This document shows positions 43,353 through 54,460 of a stretch of 64,000 nucleotides of DNA, in pieces. This DNA is from Rhodococcus sp. UNC23MFCrub1.1 (GTDB taxonomy: Bacteria > Actinomycetota > Actinomycetes > Mycobacteriales > Mycobacteriaceae). The DNA is taken from NCBI RefSeq assembly GCF_000686025.1, contig NZ_JMLQ01000003.1, positions 372,001 to 436,000 on the forward strand. Reading direction: 5' to 3'. Each line of letters begins with the position of its first letter. Position 1 is the stretch's first letter. The notes beneath the pieces are model-generated. The model saw only the letters and a program-made list of their open reading frames with translations. It searched no databases and was not told where the DNA came from. The position numbers were made by a program, and so were the translations under genes.

Positions 43353-44582
43353 ATGGGTGACTATGCCGCCTTGATCGCCCTTGCCGTGGTGGTGCTGTTC
43401 GTCGCCGTGGTGGTGGCGAAGTCGGTGACGCTCGTGCCGCAGGCCGAGGCCGCGGTGATCGAGCGTCTGGGCCGATACTCCAAGACGGTCTCCGGGCAGC
43501 TCACGTTCCTCGTGCCGTTCGTCGACCGTGTCCGAGCGAAGGTCGACCTGCGTGAGCGCGTCGTGTCCTTCCCACCGCAGCCGGTGATCACGCAGGACAA
43601 CCTGACGGTGTCCATCGACACCGTCGTGTACTTCCAGGTCACCACCCCGCAGGCCGCGGTCTACGAGATCAGCAACTACATCGTCGGTGTCGAGCAGCTC
43701 ACCACGACGACGCTTCGCAACGTGGTCGGCGGTATGACCCTGGAGGAGACGCTCACCTCGCGTGACTCCATCAACGGCCAGCTCCGCGGAGTGTTGGACG
43801 AGGCCACCGGGCGATGGGGCCTGCGTGTCGCCCGAGTGGAGCTCAAGAGCATCGATCCGCCGCCCTCCATCCAGGAGTCGATGGAGAAGCAGATGAAGGC
43901 GGACCGCGAGAAGCGCGCCACCATCCTCACGGCCGAGGGACACCGTGAGTCGTCCATCAAGACGGCCGAGGGTGACAAGCAGTCGCAGATCCTGTCCGCG
44001 GAGGGCGCCAAGCAGGCCGCCATTCTCTCCGCCGAGGGTGAGCGTCAGTCCCGCATCCTCCGTGCGCAGGGTGAGCGGGCGGCCAAGTACCTCAACGCAC
44101 AGGGTGAGGCGAAGGCCATCGAGAAGGTGTTCGAGGCGATCAAGGCCGGCAAGCCGACGCCCGAGTTGCTCGCCTACCAGTACCTGCAGACGCTGCCGAA
44201 GATGGCGCAGGGTGATGCGAACAAGATGTGGGTGGTGCCGTCCGACTTCGGTGATGCCCTGAAGGGCTTTGCCAAGAATCTCGGTGCGCCGGGCGACGAC
44301 GGCGTCTTCCGTTTCGAGCCCAGCGACCAGGGCGAGACGCACTCCAAGCCGGAGGACGACTCCGCGGAAGTGGCCGACTGGTTCGACACGAAGACGGACC
44401 CGGCCATCGCTCGGGCGGTGGCCGACGCCGAGGCCGTGGCACGCAAGCCTGTCGACACGTCGTTGGCCGCCGCACCCAACCCGGCGCGGGACTCGGCTCC
44501 GGAGCCCGCAAAGGCCGTCGAGGCCTCCACGCCGGACGGGTCCGGGTCGGGCGACGACGCTCCGCGCGAACTGGACCGCTGA
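43353..44582 (+). CDS. SPFH/band-7 domain protein (QmcA/stomatin-like)
   Basis: A 409-aa protein: N-terminal membrane helix (LIALAVVVLFVAVVVAKSV), SPFH domain with AEAAVIERLGRYSKTVSGQL, then a long coiled coil rich in repeated AEG units (ILTAEGHRESSIKTAEG, ILSAEGAKQAAILSAEG) and an acidic, disordered C-terminus. Such proteins form large membrane microdomain assemblies. It directly abuts its NfeD partner. It is convergent with the SatD-associated membrane gene, with 3 nt between. Confidence 0.93.
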   Translation: MGDYAALIALAVVVLFVAVVVAKSVTLVPQAEAAVIERLGRYSKTVSGQLTFLVPFVDRVRAKVDLRERVVSFPPQPVITQDNLTVSIDTVVYFQVTTPQAAVYEISNYIVGVEQLTTTTLRNVVGGMTLEETLTSRDSINGQLRGVLDEATGRWGLRVARVELKSIDPPPSIQESMEKQMKADREKRATILTAEGHRESSIKTAEGDKQSQILSAEGAKQAAILSAEGERQSRILRAQGERAAKYLNAQGEAKAIEKVFEAIKAGKPTPELLAYQYLQTLPKMAQGDANKMWVVPSDFGDALKGFAKNLGAPGDDGVFRFEPSDQGETHSKPEDDSAEVADWFDTKTDPAIARAVADAEAVARKPVDTSLAAAPNPARDSAPEPAKAVEASTPDGSGSGDDAPRELDR

Positions 44583-44585
44583 CGG

Positions 44586-45164
44586 TCAGGCAGCCAGACC
44601 CGCGCCGATGCCGCCCGCGGCGAGTGCCCAGAGCACGCTGGTGAAGGTGCCGATGATGAAGTACTCGGACGCCCGCGGATCGCGGAGTTCGGGGTAGCGC
44701 GCGAGTCCCTTCACCGCGAGCACGACGGCGATGCCCTCGGGCCACCCCGTGAGCACTGCGACCACGACGGCGATGCGTTCGAGTGTGCCGATGACGAGCC
44801 CCCCACGCAGGACGGGGCGCTCGTCGTCGGCATCGCCGTCTCCGGGCTCGGGCCGTCGGCGCGCGAGATGGAAGACCGCGGGAACGACGACGGTGCCGCC
44901 GGTGACGGCGACCGCGACGACCAGGACCATCGCGACGACGAGTGGTGGCCCGGTGACCGGTGCGCCGGCGATCGCGGCGGCGAGACCCGCCAGTGCGAGC
45001 ATCCCGGCGGACAGGAGTGCCGGAATCCACCAGCGCAGCGGCGGCAGCCACCGGACGCGGCGTCCCGGCGCAGCCGTCGGTGGGATCGTCGGCACCGGTC
45101 GGGCGGGAAGCAGTGCTGCTCCGGCGGAGAGCGCGAGTGCGAGCAGCGCGAGGGTGGTCGCCAT
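44586..45164 (-). CDS. Membrane protein paired with the SatD-like gene
   Basis: A 192-aa polytopic protein with five likely helices (LALLALALSAGAALLPA, IPALLSAGMLALAGLAAAIA, LVVAMVLVVAVAVTGG, LERIAVVVAVLTGWPEGIAV, FTSVLWALAAGGIGAGL). The conserved-looking stretch GLARYPELRDPRASEYFIIG lies before the last helix. No family is recognised with certainty, but SatD genes in other bacteria are followed by a membrane protein (SatE). Start and upstream stop share one base (TGATG), so it is translationally coupled. Confidence 0.78.
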   Translation of the reverse strand: MATTLALLALALSAGAALLPARPVPTIPPTAAPGRRVRWLPPLRWWIPALLSAGMLALAGLAAAIAGAPVTGPPLVVAMVLVVAVAVTGGTVVVPAVFHLARRRPEPGDGDADDERPVLRGGLVIGTLERIAVVVAVLTGWPEGIAVVLAVKGLARYPELRDPRASEYFIIGTFTSVLWALAAGGIGAGLAA

Positions 45165-45760
45165 CAGGCGTCCGTTCCGCGTGCGCGCAGATCGGCGAGC
45201 GCGAGCATCCGCGCCACGACCGGTCGTGCTGCACGCTCGGCCTGCCACCCCGCGACGGCCAGTCGTTGGGACACGGCCTGCGGTGTGATGGACAGTTCCT
45301 CGGCGACGGCGGTCTGCGATCCGAGCCTGCGGACACTGTCGACCGCGGCGCGGCCCTGCTCGGTGCGCCGGACCAGGAGCAGTGCCAGCAGTGCCACGAC
45401 GGCGTCGGCATCGCCGGCGGACTCGGCGTCACCGCCGCGGACCGCGATGTGGGCGACGGCGTTCTTGGCGCTGTCGACGGCGTCCCGCGCGGCTTCGAAC
45501 GCCGGGCCCCGACCCGCTCTGGTGGAGCGTGGCAACGGATCCTCCACGGCCCCCACCCCGATCCCGACGCTCCAGTGCCCGTCCTCGAGGAAGTCGAGGG
45601 CGAGGTCGAGTGCCACAGACGCGTCGTCCGCCACACCCTGGACCTCGTCGCCGGCCGTGCGTTCGAACGGGCGCACCAGGTCGGTGGCTCGGTCGAGGAT
45701 GTCGGCGACGCGATCGATGTCGCGTCGACTTCCGCGTTGGTCCACGGTCAGAACGAACAT
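45164..45760 (-). CDS. SatD-like protein with C-terminal helix-turn-helix
   Basis: A 198-aa cytoplasmic protein. The N-domain begins MFVLTVDQRGSRRDIDRVAD, like SatD proteins (usually DxxxSR followed by DR), and the C-terminus has a clear helix-turn-helix, GSQTAVAEELSITPQAVSQR (about residues 147-166). Streptococcal SatD belongs to an acid-tolerance operon, but its action is unknown. ATG at 45760 lies about 7 nt after a -10 box, so the mRNA is probably leaderless. The promoter is covered by a repeated dyad array, consistent with autoregulation by this protein. SatD assignment is tentative. Confidence 0.7.
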   Translation of the reverse strand: MFVLTVDQRGSRRDIDRVADILDRATDLVRPFERTAGDEVQGVADDASVALDLALDFLEDGHWSVGIGVGAVEDPLPRSTRAGRGPAFEAARDAVDSAKNAVAHIAVRGGDAESAGDADAVVALLALLLVRRTEQGRAAVDSVRRLGSQTAVAEELSITPQAVSQRLAVAGWQAERAARPVVARMLALADLRARGTDA

Positions 45761-45762
45761 CG

Positions 45763-45874
45763 ATCAACCCTAGAAGCTTGATCAGCCGGAATCAAGCCTC
45801 GAGTCTTGATGCGTTGCGACGCACAGAGTTCATCGTCGACCTTGATCCGGCCACATCAAGCCCGTGACCTTGAC
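45763..45874. promoter_or_regulatory. Alternating CTTGAT/ATCAAG operator array and leaderless promoter
   Basis: Half-sites lie at 45763 (ATCAAC), 45777 (CTTGAT), 45791 (ATCAAG) and 45805 (CTTGAT), then at 45841 (CTTGAT), 45855 (ATCAAG) and 45869 (CTTGAC). Within each group they alternate in direction and are separated by exactly 8 nt, a 14-bp period. On the minus strand TTGATT (45795-45790), 17 nt and TAGGGT (45772-45767) form a promoter that would start transcription at or next to the ATG of the SatD-like gene. Half-sites overlap the -35, spacer and -10. Confidence 0.75.
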
Positions 45875-45875
45875 C

Positions 45876-46586
45876 TCATCGATCGCCGGTCACCGGCATC
45901 CGCGCGTCCAGGATCAGTCCCACGACGCCCACGGCAATGCAGACCCCCGAGATCGCGAGCAGGACCGGATCGCCGTGACCGGCCAGAGCGTCGCCGAGCA
46001 ACACGATGCCGACCGTTCCCGGGATCACCCCGACCACCGTCGCCAGCGCGAACGGCACCACGGCCACCGAAGACAGGCCGGCGGAGTAATTGACCACCGA
46101 GAACGGCACCGGCGCGATGAGTCGAAGACTCCCCACCGCCAACCATCCCCGTCGCGCGAGACGGGAATCGACGGCCCGGATCACCGGATGGTCCCAGCGT
46201 GCGGTCACCACGTCGCGGCCGAGTGCTCGGACCAGCAGGAACGCGAGCACTGCACTCACGGTCGTCGCTGCGACCGCCACACCGACCCCCGTCACGGGTC
46301 CGAACAGCACACCCGCCGACACCGTGAACAGGGTGCGGGGGATCGGCGCCACCGTGATGATCGCGTGCGCCGCGAAGAAGACGAGGGGAAAGGCCGGCCC
46401 GACGGCGACGGCCCACTCCCGCACGCGGTCGATGGTGGGGAGGGGTACGAGCAGTGCCACGACGATCAGGGCGGCGAGCACGGTGACGGTCGCGGCCACG
46501 CGCAGCACGAGCGCGCGGCGGCCTCCGACGACGATCGACTCCTCCGACGGCACTGTGTCGTGCGGGTCGATGTCGGGGGTCGTCAC
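45876..46586 (-). CDS. TVP38/TMEM64-family membrane protein
   Basis: A 236-aa protein with about five or six membrane helices and the VTT-domain pattern: FAAHAIITVAPIPRTLFTVSAG, then AGVLFGPVTGVGVAVAATT and LRLIAPVPFSVVNYSAGLS. DedA/TVP38 relatives act in lipid scrambling or undecaprenyl-phosphate recycling; which applies here is unknown. It matches Rv1491c. It is divergent from mutA with 188 nt between, and its 3' end touches the operator array of the SatD-like gene. Confidence 0.88.
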   Translation of the reverse strand: MTTPDIDPHDTVPSEESIVVGGRRALVLRVAATVTVLAALIVVALLVPLPTIDRVREWAVAVGPAFPLVFFAAHAIITVAPIPRTLFTVSAGVLFGPVTGVGVAVAATTVSAVLAFLLVRALGRDVVTARWDHPVIRAVDSRLARRGWLAVGSLRLIAPVPFSVVNYSAGLSSVAVVPFALATVVGVIPGTVGIVLLGDALAGHGDPVLLAISGVCIAVGVVGLILDARMPVTGDR

Positions 46587-46774
46587 GTCTGCTCACGCTA
46601 CCGAAGAGCGATGCGAGCGGTGCTCGTCGACGCGGGTCGGAACGGTCACTAGGAGGACCGATGCTCGGACGCCCTACTAGTGTGAAGTTTGTCTCAGGCC
46701 ACTGTGATGGGACTCGGGATAGCGTGCCCGGAGTGCGGTTAACATCACAGCATCCGCAGGCGCGAAAGGGACAC

Positions 46775-48702
46775 ATGGCCACGTCACACACCGGGACACC
46801 GGATTCCGTCGCTGCCGAGGACGTCGGCGCGGCCGTACCGGTGAGCAGCGCCGAGGAGGGTTTCGCGACCTGGCGCCGCGGCGTGGCCGGGGTGCTGGCC
46901 AAGGCTCGTCGGGTGGACGTCTCGGAGCTCCCCGAGCATCCGGAGACGCTGCTCGAGGTGACCACGTACGACGGGGTCACGGTGCGGCCCCTGTACGGGC
47001 CGCTGGACGAGACTGCCGAGGCTCCGCTGCCCGGCACCTTCCCCTTCACGCGCGGCACGGACGCGCATCGCGACGTCAACGTCGGGTGGCTGGTCGCCGG
47101 TCGGTTCGGTCGTCCCGCCGGTGCGGACTCGGACGCGGCGACGCTCAACGACCAGCTCCTCGACGCGCTGCAGAACGGCACGAGCGCCCTGTGGCTCGAC
47201 ACGGCGTCCGTGGGCGCCGAGGGCCTGGCCCGCGCACTCGACGGGGTCCTGCTCGACCTCGCGCCCCTGACACTGGACGCGGGTGCGGACGTCACAGCGG
47301 TGGCCGACGCGCTGTTCGCGCTCCTGGACGAGCGCGGTGCCGCCGCCGACGTCCGACTGGGGGCGTCGCCGCTGACCGATCGATTCGCCGACCTCCCGGG
47401 TGCGAACGAGCAGGACGCGATCGATCTCGCGGTGCGGGCAGTGGCGCGCACCGAGCGGGTGCGCGCGATCACGTTGGACGGCACCGTGTTCCACGCTGCC
47501 GGGTCGGCAGACGCGCAGGAGGTCGGCCTGACCGTCGCGGCCGGACTCGAGTATCTGCGCGCGCTCACGGCGGCGGGACTGTCCACTGTCGAGGCATTGG
47601 GACAGGTGGAGTTCCGGCTCGCGGCCACCGACGAGCAGTTCGAGACCATCGCCAAGTTCCGTGCGGCCCGGCGGGTCTGGGCCCGGGTGGCCGAGGTGCT
47701 CGGGGCGCCGGAGCACGGCGGGGCCCCACAGCACGCCGTCACCTCGGCGGCGATGATGACGCAGCGCGATCCCTGGGTGAACATGCTGCGCACGACGCTG
47801 GCCGCGTTCGGCGCCGGTGTGGGCGGAGCCGACGCGGTGACCGTCCTGCCGTTCGACGCCGCGATTCCCGGCGGCGCCGCGGACGTCTCGCAGACCTTCG
47901 CCGCACGGATCGCGCGCAACACCCAGCTGCTCCTGCTCGAGGAGTCCCACCTGGGTCGGGTGGTCGATCCGGCCGGTGGTTCCTGGTACGTCGAGTCGCT
48001 CACCGACGCGCTCGCGGACTCGGCGTGGTCGGTTCTGCAGGCGGTCGAGGCCGCCGGCGGTTACCGCGCCGCGCTGGAGTCCGGTGAGATCGCGCGCCGG
48101 GTCGACGAGACCCGAGCTGCCCGTGCGAGCGACATCGCCCACCGCCGCACCGCGGTCACCGGTGTCAACGAGTTCCCGAACCTGCAGGAGCCGTCGCCCG
48201 CGGCCTCGGGGAACGGCACCGTCGCCGGACGTCCCGCGACGCGGTACGCCGCCGAGTTCGAGGCGCTGCGTGATCGCAGCGACGCGGTGTTGGCGGACAA
48301 GGGCAGTCGCCCGGTGGTGCTGCTGGCGCCGTTGGGCAGCGTCGCGGAACACAACGGACGCACCACGTTCGCGGCGAACCTCATGGCGTCGGGCGGGATC
48401 GAGGCGGTGAACCCCGGTGCGGGAGCCGATCTCACCGCGGTGGCACGCGAGACCGCCTCGCCGATCGCCGTGCTGTGCGGCACCGACAAGCGGTACGCCG
48501 CCGAGGGACCGGACGCCGTCGCCGCTCTGCGGTCGGCGGGGGTGCGGACGGTGCTCGTCGCCGGCGGTGCCTCGGCCTTCGCGGACGCGTCGCCGGAACA
48601 GACCCCGGACGGACATCTCACGCTCACCATCGATGCCGTCGCCGAACTGAGTGCTCTTCTCGATGCACTCACCGGCGAGGCTCGTACGGAAGGACACACC
48701 GC

Positions 48703-48706
<4 letters not shown>
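46775..48706 (+). CDS. mutA: Methylmalonyl-CoA mutase small subunit
   Basis: A 643-aa MutA: the catalytic-like TIM-barrel homologue ([56 protein letters not shown]) and a degenerate B12-like C-domain without the DxHxxG motif, as is normal for this subunit. With MutB it isomerises methylmalonyl-CoA to succinyl-CoA in propionate, odd-chain and cholesterol side-chain breakdown. ATG at 46775 follows GAAAGGG. It overlaps mutB by 4 nt. Upstream, CTGTGAT (46702) and ATCACAG (46744) form a wide dyad. Confidence 0.95.
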
Positions 48707-50982
<2,276 letters not shown>

Positions 50983-50984
50983 GC

Positions 50985-51995
50985 ATGTCCGACGCGACCG
51001 CAGCACGTCCCACGCGTCCGGCGATCGATCTCGACGCGCTCGTGGCCTCGGTGCGGGCCGGTGAGCGTGCCGGGCTGGCGCGTGCCATCACCCTCGTCGA
51101 GTCCACCCGCGACGACCATCGCGACCTCGCCCAACAGATGCTGCTCGAGCTCCTTCCGCACGCCGGGGGGTCACATCGGGTGGGCATCACGGGCGTACCG
51201 GGAGTCGGCAAGTCGACGTTCATCGACGCCCTGGGCATGACGCTCATCGAGAAGGGCCACCGCGTCGCGGTTCTCGCGGTGGATCCGTCGTCGACCCGTA
51301 CCGGGGGCTCCATCCTCGGGGACAAGACGCGGATGGCACGGCTCACGGTCGCGCCCGAGGCGTACATCCGGCCGTCCCCGACGTCGGGAACCCTCGGCGG
51401 TGTCGCGAAGGCGACCCGCGAGACGATCGTGCTGCTCGAGGCGGCCGGCTACGACGTCGTGTTGGTGGAGACCGTCGGGGTCGGGCAGTCCGAGATCACG
51501 GTCGCGGGCATGGTGGACACCTTCTGCTTCCTGACGCTCGCGCGCACGGGAGATCAGCTGCAGGGCATCAAGAAGGGTGTCCTCGAACTCGCCGACGTGG
51601 TCGCCGTCAACAAGGCCGACGGGAACCATCTCCGCGACGCCAAGGGTGCCGCGCGCGAACTCGCCGGAGCGCTCAGACTGATCTACCCGCACGACGCCCT
51701 GTGGACGCCGCCCGTGCTGACGATGAGCGCGATCGAGGAGACCGGACTCACGGAGTTCTGGGACACCGTGTGCCGCCACCGCGACGTCCTCACCGCGGCA
51801 GGCGACTTCGACGCCCGCCGCCGCGACCAGCAGGTCCAGTGGGTGTGGACCATGGTGCAGGACCAGCTGATGCGCCGACTGTCGTCGAGTCCCGCGGTGA
51901 CCGCCGTCCGCGCCGACGTGGAGAGGCGCGTGGCCGACGGGTCTCTCACCGCGGCCCTGGGTGCGCAGGAGATCCTGACCGCCTTCGACGGCTGA
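50985..51995 (+). CDS. meaB: MeaB-type GTPase chaperone of methylmalonyl-CoA mutase
   Basis: A 336-aa G3E GTPase: P-loop GITGVPGVGKST (about residues 67-78), ILAVDPSS-type switch VLAVDPSSTRTGGSILGD, ETVGVGQSE and NKADG. MeaB guards cobalamin loading and reactivates the mutase. It lies 2 nt after mutB, so mutA-mutB-meaB form a single operon. It is convergent with the nucleoside hydrolase gene, leaving 2 nt between stops. Confidence 0.96.
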   Translation: MSDATAARPTRPAIDLDALVASVRAGERAGLARAITLVESTRDDHRDLAQQMLLELLPHAGGSHRVGITGVPGVGKSTFIDALGMTLIEKGHRVAVLAVDPSSTRTGGSILGDKTRMARLTVAPEAYIRPSPTSGTLGGVAKATRETIVLLEAAGYDVVLVETVGVGQSEITVAGMVDTFCFLTLARTGDQLQGIKKGVLELADVVAVNKADGNHLRDAKGAARELAGALRLIYPHDALWTPPVLTMSAIEETGLTEFWDTVCRHRDVLTAAGDFDARRRDQQVQWVWTMVQDQLMRRLSSSPAVTAVRADVERRVADGSLTAALGAQEILTAFDG

Positions 51996-51997
51996 AC

Positions 51998-53041
51998 TCA
52001 GCGCCCGGCGGCGAACGCCCCGACCGTCGCGAGCAGGTGATCGAAGAAGGCGTCAGGATCGGTCGACACGGCGATCGCGGCATTGGGGCGACGTCCCCAG
52101 AACCCGCGCCGGTCGGCCACCGTCGTTCCCCGCGTGAGGGTCCCGACGAGTTCGACGTCGACGGTGGCCAGGGCGTACTCGGCGATCTCCGGGTGCAGTG
52201 CGACGGCCGCCGCGAACGGGTCGTGCATGTGCGCCAGGTATCCCTCACCCTGCGCGTGGTGGAACTCCATGTAGAACCGCACCGCGTCCGTCAGGTATCG
52301 CACGACGGGCACGGACGCCGTCGAGCGTGCTCCCACCTCGTCGATCGAGAGGTGCTCCACCGGAACGGATCCGGCGATCTCTGCCAGACGTGCCACGTGC
52401 GACGGACGCATCTCGATCCGTTCCGTCAGGCCCAGGGCGCACACGATCGGCTCCCGGCCCGAAGGCACCGCGTCGAATGCGTCGAACACCTCCTTTGCGG
52501 CTTCCGGGTCGACCGCCACGTTCCATTCGGAGGTGGGCGTCGTGTTCCCCGGGTGATCGATGCTGCCGCCCATGATCACCAGACGCTTCAGCAGCACGGG
52601 TAGTGCGGGCTCGAGCCGCAGTGCCAGAGCCAGATTCGTCATCGGACCGGTCACCAGTCCGACCAGCTCGCCCGGGTTCTCGCGCGCCAGGTCCACCCAC
52701 GCCTGCGCCGCCGTCCGATCGGAGACGGTCATGGTGGGCGCCGGCAGATTCGCGTAGCCCACTCCCAGCGGACCGTGCGTGTCCTCCGTCGTCATCAGCG
52801 GGGCGACCAGAGGTGCGTCGACGCCGACGGCCACCTCCACGTCGGTCAGACCACAGATCTCCAACCAGGACAGCGTGTTCCGTGTCACCTGCGCGGTGGG
52901 CACGTTGCCCGCCGTGCAGCACACGGCCACGATCTCGGCCTCCGGACTCGCAGCCAAATAGACCAGAGCGAGGGAGTCGTCGATTCCGGTGTCGACGTCG
53001 ACGAGGAGTCGAGTGCGGGCGGGGGAGTCGACGTCGGTCAT
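51998..53041 (-). CDS. Nucleoside hydrolase, IUNH family
   Basis: A 347-aa protein with the calcium-binding N-terminal motif DVDTGIDDS (about residues 15-23) and the downstream Asp in HMHDPFAAAVAL, both required in inosine-uridine-preferring nucleoside hydrolases. VTGPMTNLALAL and GGSIDHPGNTTPTSEWN are also typical. It splits ribonucleosides to base and ribose. Substrate specificity is not readable. It ends 2 nt from meaB and may be first or last of a short minus-strand series with the CoA-transferase 12 nt upstream. Confidence 0.92.
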   Translation of the reverse strand: MTDVDSPARTRLLVDVDTGIDDSLALVYLAASPEAEIVAVCCTAGNVPTAQVTRNTLSWLEICGLTDVEVAVGVDAPLVAPLMTTEDTHGPLGVGYANLPAPTMTVSDRTAAQAWVDLARENPGELVGLVTGPMTNLALALRLEPALPVLLKRLVIMGGSIDHPGNTTPTSEWNVAVDPEAAKEVFDAFDAVPSGREPIVCALGLTERIEMRPSHVARLAEIAGSVPVEHLSIDEVGARSTASVPVVRYLTDAVRFYMEFHHAQGEGYLAHMHDPFAAAVALHPEIAEYALATVDVELVGTLTRGTTVADRRGFWGRRPNAAIAVSTDPDAFFDHLLATVGAFAAGR

Positions 53042-53053
53042 GCCGCCATCCTG

Positions 53054-54460
53054 TCAGGACGGGAAGCGTGGCTCGTCGCGTCCCCACGGGCGGGCCGGGA
53101 AGGGGTGATCGTCGTACTCCGCGAGCGCCGGTCGGGCCGTGCGCACGTCGTCGTGGAGGACGGTGTGCTCGTCCGTCGGCAGCACGGGGTCGGCCGGAGT
53201 GTCGACCCTGCCTTCGGCATCGAGCAGCCAGGCGGCAGTGCGTGCCAACGAGACCGACACCGTCCTCCCGATGCCACCGTCGAGGCGCTGGGTCAGAGCG
53301 TCGACGATCCCCGCCGCCAGCAGGTGGCCGGACGCGTGGTCGAGCGCCTGCACCGGCAGCGCCCCCGGAACCCCGGTCGTCCCGCCGTCATCCGACCGGC
53401 CCCCGGCCTTCCCGCCGTCATCCGACCGGCCTCCGGCCTTCCCGCCGCACATGTTCGCGATGCCGGACGCCGCCTGCACCAGGCTGTCGAATCCGCGCCG
53501 CCGTGCCCACGGCCCCCGGCCGCCCCACGCACTCACCGTCCCGATGATCGCTCCGCTCGGCCGGTGCGCTCGGAGGTGGTCGTCGATGTAGGAGCCCGGC
53601 CGGTAGCCGCCGACCACCACGTCCACCGACGACATCAGCGCCGTCAGTCGCTCGTCGTCGTCGTCGTCGACGAGCACGTCCAGGAGTGTCGAATACTTGC
53701 CGGCGCCGGTGTCGAGGTGCTGGGCTTCGATCTCCGGCAGCAGTGGGGAGTCGACCCGCAGTACCGATGCACCGAGGAGGGCCAGATCGCGCGTGGCGAC
53801 CGGGCCGGCGATGACCCGCGTGAGATCCAGTACGCGCACCCCGGCCAGCGGTCGCATCGGGTCGGTCGGTGGTTCGGGGAGCGACGGCAGACCGTCGGGA
53901 CGCACGGTGGACGAGACGATGGGGCCGGAACGCGTGAAACGGCCGGGCGCCGAGCCGAACCACTCGTCCGGGGTCCGCACCGCCACGACGAGCGCGCCGA
54001 GTTCTGCTGCACGCTCCTCCACGTCCAGAGCCTCGCGGCGGAGGAGTGCCGCCGCGACGGCGGTGTGGTCGGCGTCGTCGGCGAGCTCGAGTAGCGAGAG
54101 CAGTCGCGCCCGGTGGTGCGGGTAGTTGGCGTGGGTGCGCACCCACCCGTCCGCGGTGAGGAAGAAGCCGGACAGGGCGGCGAACCCTGCGACCGGCCGC
54201 CCGTCGATGCGCAACAGTCTGTCTCCCGCGAACGACGCGGCGACCCGATCGCCGACCACCACGCGCGGTGACGGTGCGGTCAGCCCCGAGGCGACGCGGA
54301 ACCGGTCGACCGCGGAACCGAGTGCAGCGACCGCACCGACGGCCAGCGCGGCCACCGGCAGGGTCGACGACAACACGCCCTCGGACACGGGTCGCACGGT
54401 GATGTCGGCGGCCTGAGCGAGACCCAGGTCGGCCTGGTACCGGTGCAGCAGGTCGGTCAT
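53054..54460 (-). CDS. Type III CoA-transferase (CaiB/BaiF family)
   Basis: A 468-aa protein. The C-terminal half has the family motif GVRVLDLTRVIAGPVATRDL and the active-site region GFDSLVQAASGIAN, whose Asp should form the CoA thioester intermediate. The N-terminal 200 residues are atypical and resemble a degenerate second CaiB lobe. A 30-bp tandem duplication inserts KAGGRSDDGG twice directly after the active-site segment (residues about 341-360), an unusual place. The substrate is unknown. It overlaps the upstream saccharopine-dehydrogenase-like gene by 4 nt. Confidence 0.82.
   Translation of the reverse strand: MTDLLHRYQADLGLAQAADITVRPVSEGVLSSTLPVAALAVGAVAALGSAVDRFRVASGLTAPSPRVVVGDRVAASFAGDRLLRIDGRPVAGFAALSGFFLTADGWVRTHANYPHHRARLLSLLELADDADHTAVAAALLRREALDVEERAAELGALVVAVRTPDEWFGSAPGRFTRSGPIVSSTVRPDGLPSLPEPPTDPMRPLAGVRVLDLTRVIAGPVATRDLALLGASVLRVDSPLLPEIEAQHLDTGAGKYSTLLDVLVDDDDDERLTALMSSVDVVVGGYRPGSYIDDHLRAHRPSGAIIGTVSAWGGRGPWARRRGFDSLVQAASGIANMCGGKAGGRSDDGGKAGGRSDDGGTTGVPGALPVQALDHASGHLLAAGIVDALTQRLDGGIGRTVSVSLARTAAWLLDAEGRVDTPADPVLPTDEHTVLHDDVRTARPALAEYDDHPFPARPWGRDEPRFPS
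53381..53440 (-). repeat. 30-bp in-frame tandem duplication in the CoA-transferase
   Basis: Copies at 53381-53410 and 53411-53440 differ at one base of 30, and a 7-nt start of a third copy follows. Each encodes KAGGRSDDGG. High identity indicates a recent event or active slippage. Confidence 0.9.
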
